Below, piece after piece: positions 34,901-42,256 of a DNA stretch of 43,880 nucleotides (positions are counted from its first letter, which is position 1; each line of letters opens with the position of its first letter). The DNA comes from UBA1715 sp045599365 (GTDB taxonomy: Bacteria > Bacteroidota > Bacteroidia > Bacteroidales > UBA1715), in assembly GCA_045599365.1 (NCBI GenBank), contig JAZRVS010000067.1, positions 1 through 43,880 on the forward strand. The letters are read 5' to 3'. Made by a program: the position numbers and the translations under genes. The notes beneath the pieces are model-generated. The model was not told the DNA's origin. It did not search any database and saw only the letters and a list, made by a program, of their open reading frames with translations.

Positions 34901-35437
34901 CTCGTGTGATGTTCTAAATCCATCAAAAAAATGCATAAATGGTGTTTGACCTTTAATTGCTGCTAAATGAGCAACTCCAGACAAATCAACAACTTCTTGA
35001 ACACTACCCGAGCAAAGCATTGCAAAACCCGTATTTCGACAACCCATTACATCAGAATGGTCGCCAAAGATGCTCATTGCATGAGTACCAACCGTACGTG
35101 CAGCAACGTGCAATACAACTGGAAGTCGTTCTCCAGCAATACGATGTAACACAGGTATCATCAACATAAGTCCCTGACTTGACGTAAAACTTGTTGCTAA
35201 CGAACCCGTCTGTGCCGCACCGTGAACCGCACCAATAGCTCCTGCCTCCGATTGCATTTCTATAAGAGTAACTGGCTGCCCAAAAATATTTTTTCTACCT
35301 TTTGCCGACCACGCGTCTGTATGTTCGGCCATCGGTGATGATGGCGTAATTGGATAAATGGCGGCAATTTCAGTAAATTCATACGCTATGTGCGATGCTG
35401 CCTCGTTACCGTCAATAGTTACTAAATTCTTTGACAT
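31967..35437 (-). CDS. nifJ: Pyruvate:ferredoxin (flavodoxin) oxidoreductase
   Basis: Single-chain PFOR of 1156 residues, close to the usual 1170-1200. It oxidises pyruvate with CoA to acetyl-CoA and CO2, reducing ferredoxin or flavodoxin, and could run in reverse. Domain I starts GNEAASHIAYEFTEIAAIYPITPSSPMAEH. Two 4Fe-4S motifs are in CVQCNRCSLVCPHAVIRP and CTGCGSCAQSCPANAL, a proximal-cluster Cys pair in CAGCGETPYAK, and the thiamine-diphosphate site in GGDGWAYDIGFGG with SNTGGQSSK. All clusters look intact. It is the last gene of a three-gene operon, 23 bases after the TIM/AMP-ligase fusion. Confidence 0.95.
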   Translation of the reverse strand: MSKNLVTIDGNEAASHIAYEFTEIAAIYPITPSSPMAEHTDAWSAKGRKNIFGQPVTLIEMQSEAGAIGAVHGAAQTGSLATSFTSSQGLMLMIPVLHRIAGERLPVVLHVAARTVGTHAMSIFGDHSDVMGCRNTGFAMLCSGSVQEVVDLSGVAHLAAIKGQTPFMHFFDGFRTSHEINTVEMIDTQKLADMLDKDALQAFRNHSLNPEHPLMRGTVQNPDVFFQVREACNTYYDALPEIVETYFSQISELTGREYHLFNYYGAKDATDVIIAMGSVSGAIKEAVDDLNAKGGKTGLVQVHLYRPFSAEHLLKALPNTTKRIAVLDRCKEPGSAGEPLFEDVCSVILNSGKDIKVFGGRYGLSSKDTDPGQILAVFANLSLKEPKNGFTIGINDDVTHLSLPIIPFANAGGDTYSCKFWGLGGDGTVGANKNTVQIVSQCAGMYGQAYFEYDAKKSFGVTKSHLRFGKQPVESSYYVKSADFVACHNQSYIDKYDIVSEVKQGGIFLLNCNKADAELEQWLPNSVKRTLALNKIRFCVIDATDIALTLGLGNHTNTVLQAAFFACTGIIKPEDALNAMKAAVRKTYFAKGEEVINKNVAAIDKGASGVREIKVPASWANAVDSVTVSADLRPAVVKNLLEPINAQKGDDLPVSAFADCIDGTLEMGLTAYEKRGIAVKVPEWQTDKCVQCNRCSLVCPHAVIRPYLLDEAEKASAPEGFNTIPANGKAKGLHFALSISAYDCTGCGSCAQSCPANALEMKPAILTEKDKELFAYGLKISSKGDIFEPYSVKGSQFRQPLLEFSAACAGCGETPYAKLLTQLFGDRVYWANATGCSQAWGSAMPGIPYTTNNRGFGPAWTNSLFENNAELCLGMYLSVKQRRGLLKEKIETLAQSCPSLKDVCNQYLETFDDIDKSRQATDALISELQNDNSNETKDILASKDILSKKTFWMFGGDGWAYDIGFGGLDHVIASGENINVFIIDTEIYSNTGGQSSKATPMGAVAKFASSGKKSRKKDLGAIMMTYGNVYVAQVAMGADPAQLIKAVKEAEEYDGPSIVIAYTPCASHGICIGMHRVQEEMKRAVESGYWLLYRYDPRKEHPFQLDSKEPTMPYKEFLAGEVRYNSLTRSFPENAEKLFEQSSQDAEERYKKYSDM

Positions 35438-35460
35438 ATCTATATGATTATTTTCTTTAT

Positions 35461-37947
35461 CTATATTTTCTTCAATCCAAGACGTTCAATAGCTTCCTCT
35501 CGCATTTTGTACTTGAGTATTTTACCTGCAGCATTCATTGGAAAGGATTTTACAAATTCAATGTAACGTGGAACCTTGTGACGAGCCAATCGACCTACTA
35601 TGAATGTTCGCATATCGGGTTCTGAAATCTCTTCTCCTTCCTTCAAAATGATACATGCCATTGCTTCTTCACCATATTTCTCATCAGGTACACCTATCAC
35701 TTGCACATCTTTCACTTTCGGATGAGTATATATAAATTCTTCTATTTCTTTAGGATAAATATTTTCACCACCTCTAATTATCATATCTTTCAAACGACCT
35801 GTTATATGATAATTGCCATTCTCATCAACGCAAGCAAGATCACCACTATGAAGCCAACCATCGGCATCTACAGTCTGCGCTGTAGCATCAGGCATTTTGT
35901 AGTAGCCTTTCATCACATTGTAACCTTTTGAGCAAAATTCACCATTGGTACCATTTGGAACTTCAAGTCCTGTTTCTGGGTCAATAACCTTACAACGAAC
36001 GTGTGGGAATGGATACCCAACAGTTTCGCAACGGACATCAAGACTGTCAGTCCAAGTTGACATTGTGTTTCCTGGAGCCGATTCTGTTTGTCCATATACA
36101 CTAACTATACCTTGCATATTCATCTCAGAAGGATCTGCAGCACGACGCATAAGATCAGCAGGACAACCAGAACCTGCCATAATACCCGTTCTCATATATG
36201 AAAAATCCGTCTTACGATAATCTGCATGATTGAACATTGCAATAAACATTGTTGGCACCCCATTGAAACAGGTTATATGTTCTTGATTGATACACGCTAA
36301 CGATGATTTCGCTGAAAAATACGGCATCGGACACATTGTTGATGCATGTGTCATTGACGAGGTCATTGACAATACCATACCAAAGCAATGGAACATTGGT
36401 ACTTGAATCATCATACGGTCTGCTGTTGAAAGCCCCATTCTATCACCAATACACTTACCATTGTTCACCACATTGAAATGAGTAAGCATTACGCCCTTAG
36501 GGAATCCTGTCGTCCCAGATGTATATTGCATATTACATACGTCATCAGGTCGTACGGCATTGGCCATTCTTTGAACCTCTTCAAGAGGAACAAGCGCGTG
36601 TCGAGCCATTGCTTGCTTAAAAGTAAGACATCCTTTTTGTCGAAAACCGACAGTTATGACGTTTCGCAAAAATGGCAATCTCTTGCAGTGAAGTGGCTTA
36701 CCTGCTTCATTTGCCGCTATTTCAGGACACAATTCGTTGATGATTTCCTTATAGTTAGAATCAAGCGCACTCTCAATCATTACAAGCGTGTGTGTATCTG
36801 ACTGTCGCAAAAGATATTCCGCTTCATGAATCTTATAAGCAGTATTAACTGTTACAAGAACAGCTCCAATCTTTACCGTAGCCCAAAAAGTAATATACCA
36901 TGCTGGTATATTAGTACACCAAACTGCAACCTTTGAACCTGGTTTTACACCAAGCGAAACAAGTGCGCGTGCAAAATCATCTACATCATCTCGAAACTCT
37001 GAATATGTTCGAGTATAATCAAGAGTAGTATATTTGAAACAATATTGATCTGGAAATTCCTCTACCACACGATCAAGTACTTTTGAAAACGTAAGATTGA
37101 GCAATTCATCCTTTTTCCATATATAATAACCTGTACCATCATGGTTAGGATATAGACCTTTTTTCTTGCCACGAGTATTCTCAAATTGTCCCATATAATT
37201 GACAAAATGAGGAAAAATTACGTCACGATCTGTAAAATCAAGCATCCATTCTGGTTTCCATTCAAGAGAAATGAATCCATCATAATCAACCGATGAAAGA
37301 GCTCTCATAACATCAACAATAGGGAAGTTCCCTTCTCCAATGATGTTATACGTATTAGCATCATCACTATCGCGAAGATGCACATGTTTAATGTAGGCTC
37401 CAAGATTGGTTATCGTCTGCGTAGGCGTTTCTCCCTTGTCACGATATGGATGATGGACGTCCCAAATAACAGCCAATTGGTCACAAGCAAAGAAGTTCAT
37501 CAAATCGCGCAACAACGCAGTATCTGAATATATACCACTTGTTTTTATTAATATCGTAACATTCTTACTTTCAGCAAACGGAATGAGAACAGCAAGATTT
37601 TTCTTGACCATATCAACTGTCCCATTTTTTGCAAAGGCACAAACGTACTGACAATGCATATCCGACGCAATACCTATCATACCTTGCATCTCAGCAATCA
37701 TTTCTGGATTGTCTTCCGACAAATCTAACGAGCTATCAAAACATGGAATTGTTAAATTTCTTTCGCTCAAATCACGAAACGAAGCCATAAGAGAGTATTT
37801 ATGAAATGGTCCTCCCTTGGATACAAATTCAGGGGCTTTGAAAATATTATAAATCTCAATGCCAGAAAAATGCATCTCGCAAGCGTTGTCAAGGATATCA
37901 CTCCACGACATATCGTTCCAACCACGTGTAGAAAATGATAACTTCAT
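35461..37947 (-). CDS. Fusion: TIM-barrel isomerase/epimerase-like + acyl-CoA synthetase
   Basis: An 828-residue two-domain protein. Residues 1-255 are a xylose-isomerase-like (AP_endonuc_2) barrel: FSTRGWNDMSWSDILDNACE at the start, WDVHHPYRD (D163, H165/166), HVHLRD (H188, H190), GEGNFP and ISLEWKP (E229). The Glu expected in strand five reads ILIKTSG, so one metal ligand seems replaced. Residues 280-828 are an AMP-forming acyl-CoA ligase with all core motifs: YTSGTTGFPKG (475-485), VYGQTE (617-622), SGDL (701-704), GRLKDMIIRGGENIYP (717-732) and the catalytic Lys in NAAGKILK. The start overlaps the stop of the LeuA-like gene by one base. Substrate is unknown. Confidence 0.85.
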   Translation of the reverse strand: MKLSFSTRGWNDMSWSDILDNACEMHFSGIEIYNIFKAPEFVSKGGPFHKYSLMASFRDLSERNLTIPCFDSSLDLSEDNPEMIAEMQGMIGIASDMHCQYVCAFAKNGTVDMVKKNLAVLIPFAESKNVTILIKTSGIYSDTALLRDLMNFFACDQLAVIWDVHHPYRDKGETPTQTITNLGAYIKHVHLRDSDDANTYNIIGEGNFPIVDVMRALSSVDYDGFISLEWKPEWMLDFTDRDVIFPHFVNYMGQFENTRGKKKGLYPNHDGTGYYIWKKDELLNLTFSKVLDRVVEEFPDQYCFKYTTLDYTRTYSEFRDDVDDFARALVSLGVKPGSKVAVWCTNIPAWYITFWATVKIGAVLVTVNTAYKIHEAEYLLRQSDTHTLVMIESALDSNYKEIINELCPEIAANEAGKPLHCKRLPFLRNVITVGFRQKGCLTFKQAMARHALVPLEEVQRMANAVRPDDVCNMQYTSGTTGFPKGVMLTHFNVVNNGKCIGDRMGLSTADRMMIQVPMFHCFGMVLSMTSSMTHASTMCPMPYFSAKSSLACINQEHITCFNGVPTMFIAMFNHADYRKTDFSYMRTGIMAGSGCPADLMRRAADPSEMNMQGIVSVYGQTESAPGNTMSTWTDSLDVRCETVGYPFPHVRCKVIDPETGLEVPNGTNGEFCSKGYNVMKGYYKMPDATAQTVDADGWLHSGDLACVDENGNYHITGRLKDMIIRGGENIYPKEIEEFIYTHPKVKDVQVIGVPDEKYGEEAMACIILKEGEEISEPDMRTFIVGRLARHKVPRYIEFVKSFPMNAAGKILKYKMREEAIERLGLKKI

Positions 37948-39365
37948 TATTCAGCCTCCTCAAATGCTATTTTGTTAACGGCGTTCAAATATGCATCAAT
38001 ACTTGAACCAACAATGTCAGTTGAAATGCCACGACCAGAATAAATCTTACCTTCGGAACGCAAACGAACAACTGTTTCACCCATTGCTTCTCGTCCTTCT
38101 GTAACCGATTGTATCTGAAAATCGTCAAGTTCATAATGATGACCTATAACCTTTTCTATTGCAAGGAAAGCAGCATCTATAGGACCATCACCAACACAAA
38201 CACTATCCATCACAGTGTCTCCTTTCTTGAGTCGAATGTGACAAGTTGCTGTTATCACGTTGCCCGAATTAATCACATAACTTTCAAGTCTGTATGTCGC
38301 AGGCACTTGAAATGCCACCGATGCAACTATCGCATCAAGTTCTTTCGATTTTACTACATCATTCTTCGAAGCAAAACGAACAAAAGCCTCATACACATTT
38401 TGTGCATCTTCCTCATTAAGGTCGTAATTAAGACTTTCCACAGCCTTAATCACAGTATCCTTGCTATCGCGAATAGTAAGTTGAATATCTTTCTTGTCTG
38501 TAGTAACAATCGTTGAAAATGATGTTGGCTTTGAACGATTTGTTTGACATAGTCGTTTTATTTGTGTAACGCCACGTTGCAACTCGGTTGAATGCACATC
38601 GCAAATTACATTACAAACATCAGATTTAACATTTAGAATCTTGACAAATCGTTCAAGTGAAACAGTGAAGTTACCAAAAGGTGCGGTTTTAATTTCATCA
38701 GCACCAGCACGAACAGCGGCAATAGCACAAGAATCGGCCAAATAAAATTCGTTAGAACAACGAACGCCAAGTTTCACATTCTCTGGTAAAGAATCCTTGA
38801 TTTGTTTTACAAACTTGTAAAATTCATCTGGAAGAAGATCTCCTGCCGCATCACACACAGTAACAATTGTAGCACCACTATTAACGGCTGTCGTTATTGC
38901 TTGCTGAAGAAATTCCTTATCACTACGACCAAAATCTTCCGCAATAAACTCTACTTCATCGCAAAGTTCTCGACATTTCGCTGTCAAATTATTTATGAGT
39001 TCCAAAATGGCAGAAGATTTCTTATGACACAAATATTCCATTTGTACAGTACTCACTGGCACTGAAACTTGCAATCGAGGATGAGTAGCACCCTTCAGCG
39101 CATTCCAAGTTGTTTCAACAGTATCATTCTCTGCTATATTCAGTGGAACAGCAATTGCGCCATTTTTTATAGCAGCTACAAGCGACTTAATGAGCAAACT
39201 ATCGGTTTTCCCATCAACAATTGGACCGACTTCTATAACTGAAAGCCCTAATTTATCAAGCATTTTTGCCAATTCAATCTTTTCTCTAAATGAAAAAGCA
39301 TACTTCGACCTATCAAATGCTTGCTTCATTGTAATGTCGCCTATGGCAATTTTTCGTTTCATCAT
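37947..39365 (-). CDS. Degenerate LeuA-like (isopropylmalate/homocitrate synthase family) protein
   Basis: A 472-residue protein with the two-domain layout of alpha-isopropylmalate synthase. The catalytic barrel (about 1-300) is recognisable (FREKIELAKMLDKLGLSVIEVG, FIAEDFGRSDKE, VCDAAGDLLPDEFY), but the DTTLRDGEQ motif reads GDITMKQAFD, so Arg is Lys14 and the next Asp is Gln, and the HxHND metal motif reads RCSNE (202-206). The C-terminal LeuA regulatory-type domain (about 355-470) is intact, with VGDGPIDAAF and GRGISTDIVGSS. It may be a different enzyme or a non-catalytic regulator. First gene of the operon, with GAAGG-type sequence just before the ATG at 39365. Confidence 0.75.
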   Translation of the reverse strand: MMKRKIAIGDITMKQAFDRSKYAFSFREKIELAKMLDKLGLSVIEVGPIVDGKTDSLLIKSLVAAIKNGAIAVPLNIAENDTVETTWNALKGATHPRLQVSVPVSTVQMEYLCHKKSSAILELINNLTAKCRELCDEVEFIAEDFGRSDKEFLQQAITTAVNSGATIVTVCDAAGDLLPDEFYKFVKQIKDSLPENVKLGVRCSNEFYLADSCAIAAVRAGADEIKTAPFGNFTVSLERFVKILNVKSDVCNVICDVHSTELQRGVTQIKRLCQTNRSKPTSFSTIVTTDKKDIQLTIRDSKDTVIKAVESLNYDLNEEDAQNVYEAFVRFASKNDVVKSKELDAIVASVAFQVPATYRLESYVINSGNVITATCHIRLKKGDTVMDSVCVGDGPIDAAFLAIEKVIGHHYELDDFQIQSVTEGREAMGETVVRLRSEGKIYSGRGISTDIVGSSIDAYLNAVNKIAFEEAE

Positions 39366-39631
39366 ATTACCTTCAAAAAAATCGCGTAAAGTTAGTTATT
39401 TTAAGTTATTAACCATTTGACATTTCTAAAAATTCCAAGTTTTCATATCGCTTATTTTCAAATATGAAATGTATAGTCTTGCTTTTGGATACTAATTTAG
39501 TTGTCAGTTGCCAATTATCAGTTGTCTGATAAATCTCTTGATGTAATCAACTTTCCATTAGATATGAGACCTGAAACCTAATTACAAATGATTGCGCTGC
39601 CAACATATTTATTCCGAAATTAAAATCAGTT
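39366..39631. other. Non-coding region upstream of LeuA-like operon
   Basis: 266 bases between ispD and the operon that starts at 39365. It holds the period-7 array at 39497-39531. I found no clean TAnnTTTG element on the minus strand, so the promoter of the operon is not identified. No conserved RNA structure was recognised. Confidence 0.5.
39497..39531 (+). repeat. Degenerate period-7 repeat (TCAGTTG family)
   Basis: Consecutive 7-base units TTAGTTG, TCAGTTG, CCAATTA, TCAGTTG, TCTGATA. The reverse complement family (CAACTGA/CAACTAA) appears at 42201-42228. Unit differs from the GAATTAA family. Confidence 0.7.
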
Positions 39632-40294
39632 TTATTCTACAAACATTTCTGCAATCCGTAAATCTTCTGGTGTAGTGATTTTTATATTATGAATATCTCC
39701 TTCGTAAAAATATAATTTGTTACCTGAAAGTTCCCAAACAGTTGCCTCATCTGTAAATTCTGGTCTGTATTCTACATTCATTACCTTTTGAAGATTTTTT
39801 ACATCAAAAATTTGTGGCGTTTGAATTCTTTTTACAATAGAACGATTTAATATTTCTGTCGTATCGCCATCAATAATTCGCAAAGAGTCAACTGAATCAA
39901 CAAATGGAACAGCACAACCATATTGTTCAGCCATCGTAAAACCACGTTCCAACATTTGTTTTGACACAAGTGATCGCACTCCATCGTGAACCGCAACTAA
40001 GCCATTCTCTTTTATGGAATTTATTCCATTTTGAACAGAATTAAATCGTTCTTTGCCGCCTTCAACAATTTTATGCGGAATGGTATTGCCATATTTTTTA
40101 CACAATTCTTTCCAATATTCTATCTGAGATTGTGGAAGTACAATGATAATGTCTAACGTAGAGTCAAACGAATAAAATGACTCCATTGTGCGAATCAAAA
40201 CTGGTTTTCCATTAAGCAATAAGAACTGTTTTGGAATTTCCGATCCCATTCGCAACCCTTTTCCTCCTGCTACTATTACAATAAATCGTTTCAT
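39632..40294 (-). CDS. ispD: 2-C-methyl-D-erythritol 4-phosphate cytidylyltransferase
   Basis: Third enzyme of the MEP isoprenoid pathway; transfers CMP from CTP to methylerythritol phosphate. About 220 residues from the ATG at 40294, chosen because MKRFIVIVAGGKGLRMGSEIPKQF is the family N-terminus; the open frame upstream overlaps the divergent ABC gene. Nucleotide-binding GGKGLRMG with PKQF, VAVHDGVRSLV and KRIQTPQIF are all present. A -7 element ends only five bases before the ATG, so the mRNA could be nearly leaderless. Isoprenoid supply links loosely to the GGGPS at 14789. Confidence 0.92.
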   Translation of the reverse strand: MKRFIVIVAGGKGLRMGSEIPKQFLLLNGKPVLIRTMESFYSFDSTLDIIIVLPQSQIEYWKELCKKYGNTIPHKIVEGGKERFNSVQNGINSIKENGLVAVHDGVRSLVSKQMLERGFTMAEQYGCAVPFVDSVDSLRIIDGDTTEILNRSIVKRIQTPQIFDVKNLQKVMNVEYRPEFTDEATVWELSGNKLYFYEGDIHNIKITTPEDLRIAEMFVE

Positions 40295-40298
40295 AGTA

Positions 40299-40306
40299 CA
40301 AATGTA
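40299..40306 (-). promoter_or_regulatory. Candidate -7 element for ispD
   Basis: Minus-strand TACATTTG, five bases before the ispD ATG; no -33 box at 19 bases. If used, the leader is zero to a few bases. Confidence 0.35.
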
Positions 40307-40325
40307 CAATTTTGAACGAATTTTG

Positions 40326-40333
40326 TACTTTTG
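40326..40333 (+). promoter_or_regulatory. Candidate -7 element for orphan ABC ATPase
   Basis: TACTTTTG, ten bases before the ATG at 40344; the leader would be very short. An AAGGA-like sequence precedes the ATG directly. Confidence 0.4.
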
Positions 40334-40343
40334 TAGAAAGGAT

Positions 40344-41105
40344 ATGGAGAACTCTTGCAATAATAATATAATTCTTTCTTTTTCAAATGTTTCCATTGGT
40401 TACAACGAGAAACATTACACAAAAATTATTGCTGACAACATAAATCTTCTGACAAAGAAAGGCGAATTTGTATGTCTTTTGGGTCCCAATGGTTGTGGGA
40501 AATCGACTCTATTGCGAACAATTGCAGGTATGCAACCTCCTCTTTCTGGGGAAATTTTAATAGAAAGAACTAACATACAAAACATTTCTTTGAAAGAACT
40601 CGCAAAGAAAATGAGTATTGTTCTCACCGAATCTATTTCAATTGCAAATATGAGTGTATATGACATCGTTTCTCTTGGCCGATATCCATACACAAGTTGG
40701 TATGGAAAGACAACTCCCGAAGACGAAAAAATTATTCAACAATCTATTGATTTAGTAGGAATGAATAATTACACTCATGAAGAATTTGTTAGACTGAGTG
40801 ATGGCGAAAAACAAAGAATAATGATTGCCAAATCGTTGGCTCAAAACACGCCAATCATTCTTTTAGATGAACCGACGGCTCACCTTGATATACCAAACAG
40901 AATAGCAATTCTAAAACTCTTACAAAAACTCTCAAAAGAAACAAACAAAACAATCATCTTATCGACACACGAATTAAATCTCGCTCTCAAATATTCTGAT
41001 ACAATATGGTTGATGCAAAAAAACAAACCTATTATATGCGATACACCAAACGCACTGATTTCGTCAAGAACAATTGAATCTACGTTTGATATCTTAGAAA
41101 TTTAA
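40344..41105 (+). CDS. ABC transporter ATPase, FecE/siderophore type, orphan
   Basis: A 253-residue ATPase from the ATG at 40344 (MENSCNNN); the frame is open further upstream only as the shadow of ispD. Walker A LLGPNGCGKSTLL, signature LSDGEKQRIMIAKSLA, Walker B IILLDEPTAHLD and the switch ILSTHELN are intact. SLGRYPYTSWYG is characteristic of iron-siderophore, haem and cobalamin importers (FecE/BtuD). No permease or binding protein is adjacent, so partners must be encoded elsewhere. It is divergent from ispD with 49 bases between. Confidence 0.82.
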   Translation: MENSCNNNIILSFSNVSIGYNEKHYTKIIADNINLLTKKGEFVCLLGPNGCGKSTLLRTIAGMQPPLSGEILIERTNIQNISLKELAKKMSIVLTESISIANMSVYDIVSLGRYPYTSWYGKTTPEDEKIIQQSIDLVGMNNYTHEEFVRLSDGEKQRIMIAKSLAQNTPIILLDEPTAHLDIPNRIAILKLLQKLSKETNKTIILSTHELNLALKYSDTIWLMQKNKPIICDTPNALISSRTIESTFDILEI

Positions 41106-41145
41106 ACGTTCGTCTATTCTAAAAAGAACGTATAAATTTTATTAT

Positions 41146-41153
41146 TACATTTG
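41146..41153 (+). promoter_or_regulatory. Candidate -7 element for OMPLA-like gene
   Basis: TACATTTG, 17 bases before the ATG at 41171. No TTTG at the usual upstream distance. Confidence 0.35.
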
Positions 41154-41170
41154 CTCTGCAAAGAAAAAAT

Positions 41171-42091
41171 ATGCGGAAACTTTTTCTCTTTAACATATTC
41201 ATCGTTAGTTTTCTATTGTCTTTTTCTCAAACCGATACGTCTTCATTTAAATGGGAAGATGTAGCAAGAGATGAGGCTATGAATATGTTTTACGACCCTG
41301 GATACATCACCGCGGCAGGTGGTATTGGTAATCTTGAACATTTGATTTTTGAAGCGAATATTATTCCCTATTTTACCATAAGCTCGAGTTCTCTCTCTCG
41401 ATGGGCTTTAATCTTGTCACCGCAGGTTATTTTGAGAATGTATGATCAAGAATCTTGGCCAATTCGTACTCCATCTTACAAACCACGCGTTATCTTGGTT
41501 CACCATACTCCCCAAAAACAGTATCACGATTGGTTTCAATATATTTCTTGGTATCACCATTCTAATGGTCAAGAAGGCTCTTTTTATGAAAATGATAGTA
41601 GTACTATCAATTGGAGAAATGGAAGTTTTTCTACAAATTGGATTGAAGCTGGTGTATTTGCTTGTCGCGCACATAACGCAAAAGCATATTACGCAAAAAT
41701 ATATGGAAGTTATTGCTACCAACAAGACACCATGCAGAACGGATTGTTAGGACGCTTTCGATTCAATTTTGATTTAAAATTCAATTGGAATATCTGCAAA
41801 ACATTATCTAATTTAAACCTCAATTATTTTAATGACAGAAATGCCTATCTATCAAACACATTAAAATTTGGTATAATCGGGGGTGATGTAAAACTATACG
41901 ATAAATTTGATTGGAAACGATGTATAATAGACTATACTATTTCTTTTCAACCAGGTTTTTTACAAGACGTAACATTCTTTGCTCAATACTATTGGGGTGA
42001 AGATTATTACAACATTTATTTTAACCGTATTTTGCACGTTTTTCGCTTTGGAATTACTGCGCAAAGCAAATTTTTCTCCCGAGGCAAATAA
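41171..42091 (+). CDS. Outer membrane phospholipase A (OMPLA)-like protein
   Basis: A 306-residue barrel-type protein with a signal peptide (about 1-20, SFLLSFSQ). The stretch MYDQESWPIRTPSYKPRVIL followed by ISWYHHSNGQEGS resembles the OMPLA signature, where an SSPFRE-NYEP-type strand precedes the HxSNG active site; His129 and Ser131 would be the catalytic pair (E. coli His142/Ser144), and Asn147 or Asn150 could be the third member. The remaining alternating aromatic strands suit a 12-strand barrel. OMPLA hydrolyses phospholipids in the outer leaflet when the membrane is disturbed. Similarity is by motif only. Confidence 0.6.
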   Translation: MRKLFLFNIFIVSFLLSFSQTDTSSFKWEDVARDEAMNMFYDPGYITAAGGIGNLEHLIFEANIIPYFTISSSSLSRWALILSPQVILRMYDQESWPIRTPSYKPRVILVHHTPQKQYHDWFQYISWYHHSNGQEGSFYENDSSTINWRNGSFSTNWIEAGVFACRAHNAKAYYAKIYGSYCYQQDTMQNGLLGRFRFNFDLKFNWNICKTLSNLNLNYFNDRNAYLSNTLKFGIIGGDVKLYDKFDWKRCIIDYTISFQPGFLQDVTFFAQYYWGEDYYNIYFNRILHVFRFGITAQSKFFSRGK

Positions 42092-42200
42092 TTAGGAAAT
42101 AATTTACAAGTTGGCAACACAACCATTTGTAATCAAGTATCAATAGACAGTTTTCAGCTTGATTTCCTTAATGGTAAATTGATTATACAAAGAGTTTCAT

Positions 42201-42228
42201 CTGACAACTGGGAACTAACAACTAAATT
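42201..42228 (-). repeat. Degenerate period-7 repeat, CAACTAA orientation
   Basis: Plus-strand units CTGACAA, CTGGGAA, CTAACAA, CTAAATT are in 7-base phase; on the minus strand they give the TTAGTTG/TCAGTTG-type unit of the array at 39497-39531. It lies in the 165-base gap between convergent genes. Confidence 0.65.
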
Positions 42229-42256
42229 ACTGCCAAGATATATATCATTACCATAA

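Noticed and set aside
41106..41131. ACGTTC/GAACGT inverted repeat after the ABC gene
   Set aside because: Six-base stem with a 14-base loop and no T run; not convincing as a terminator.
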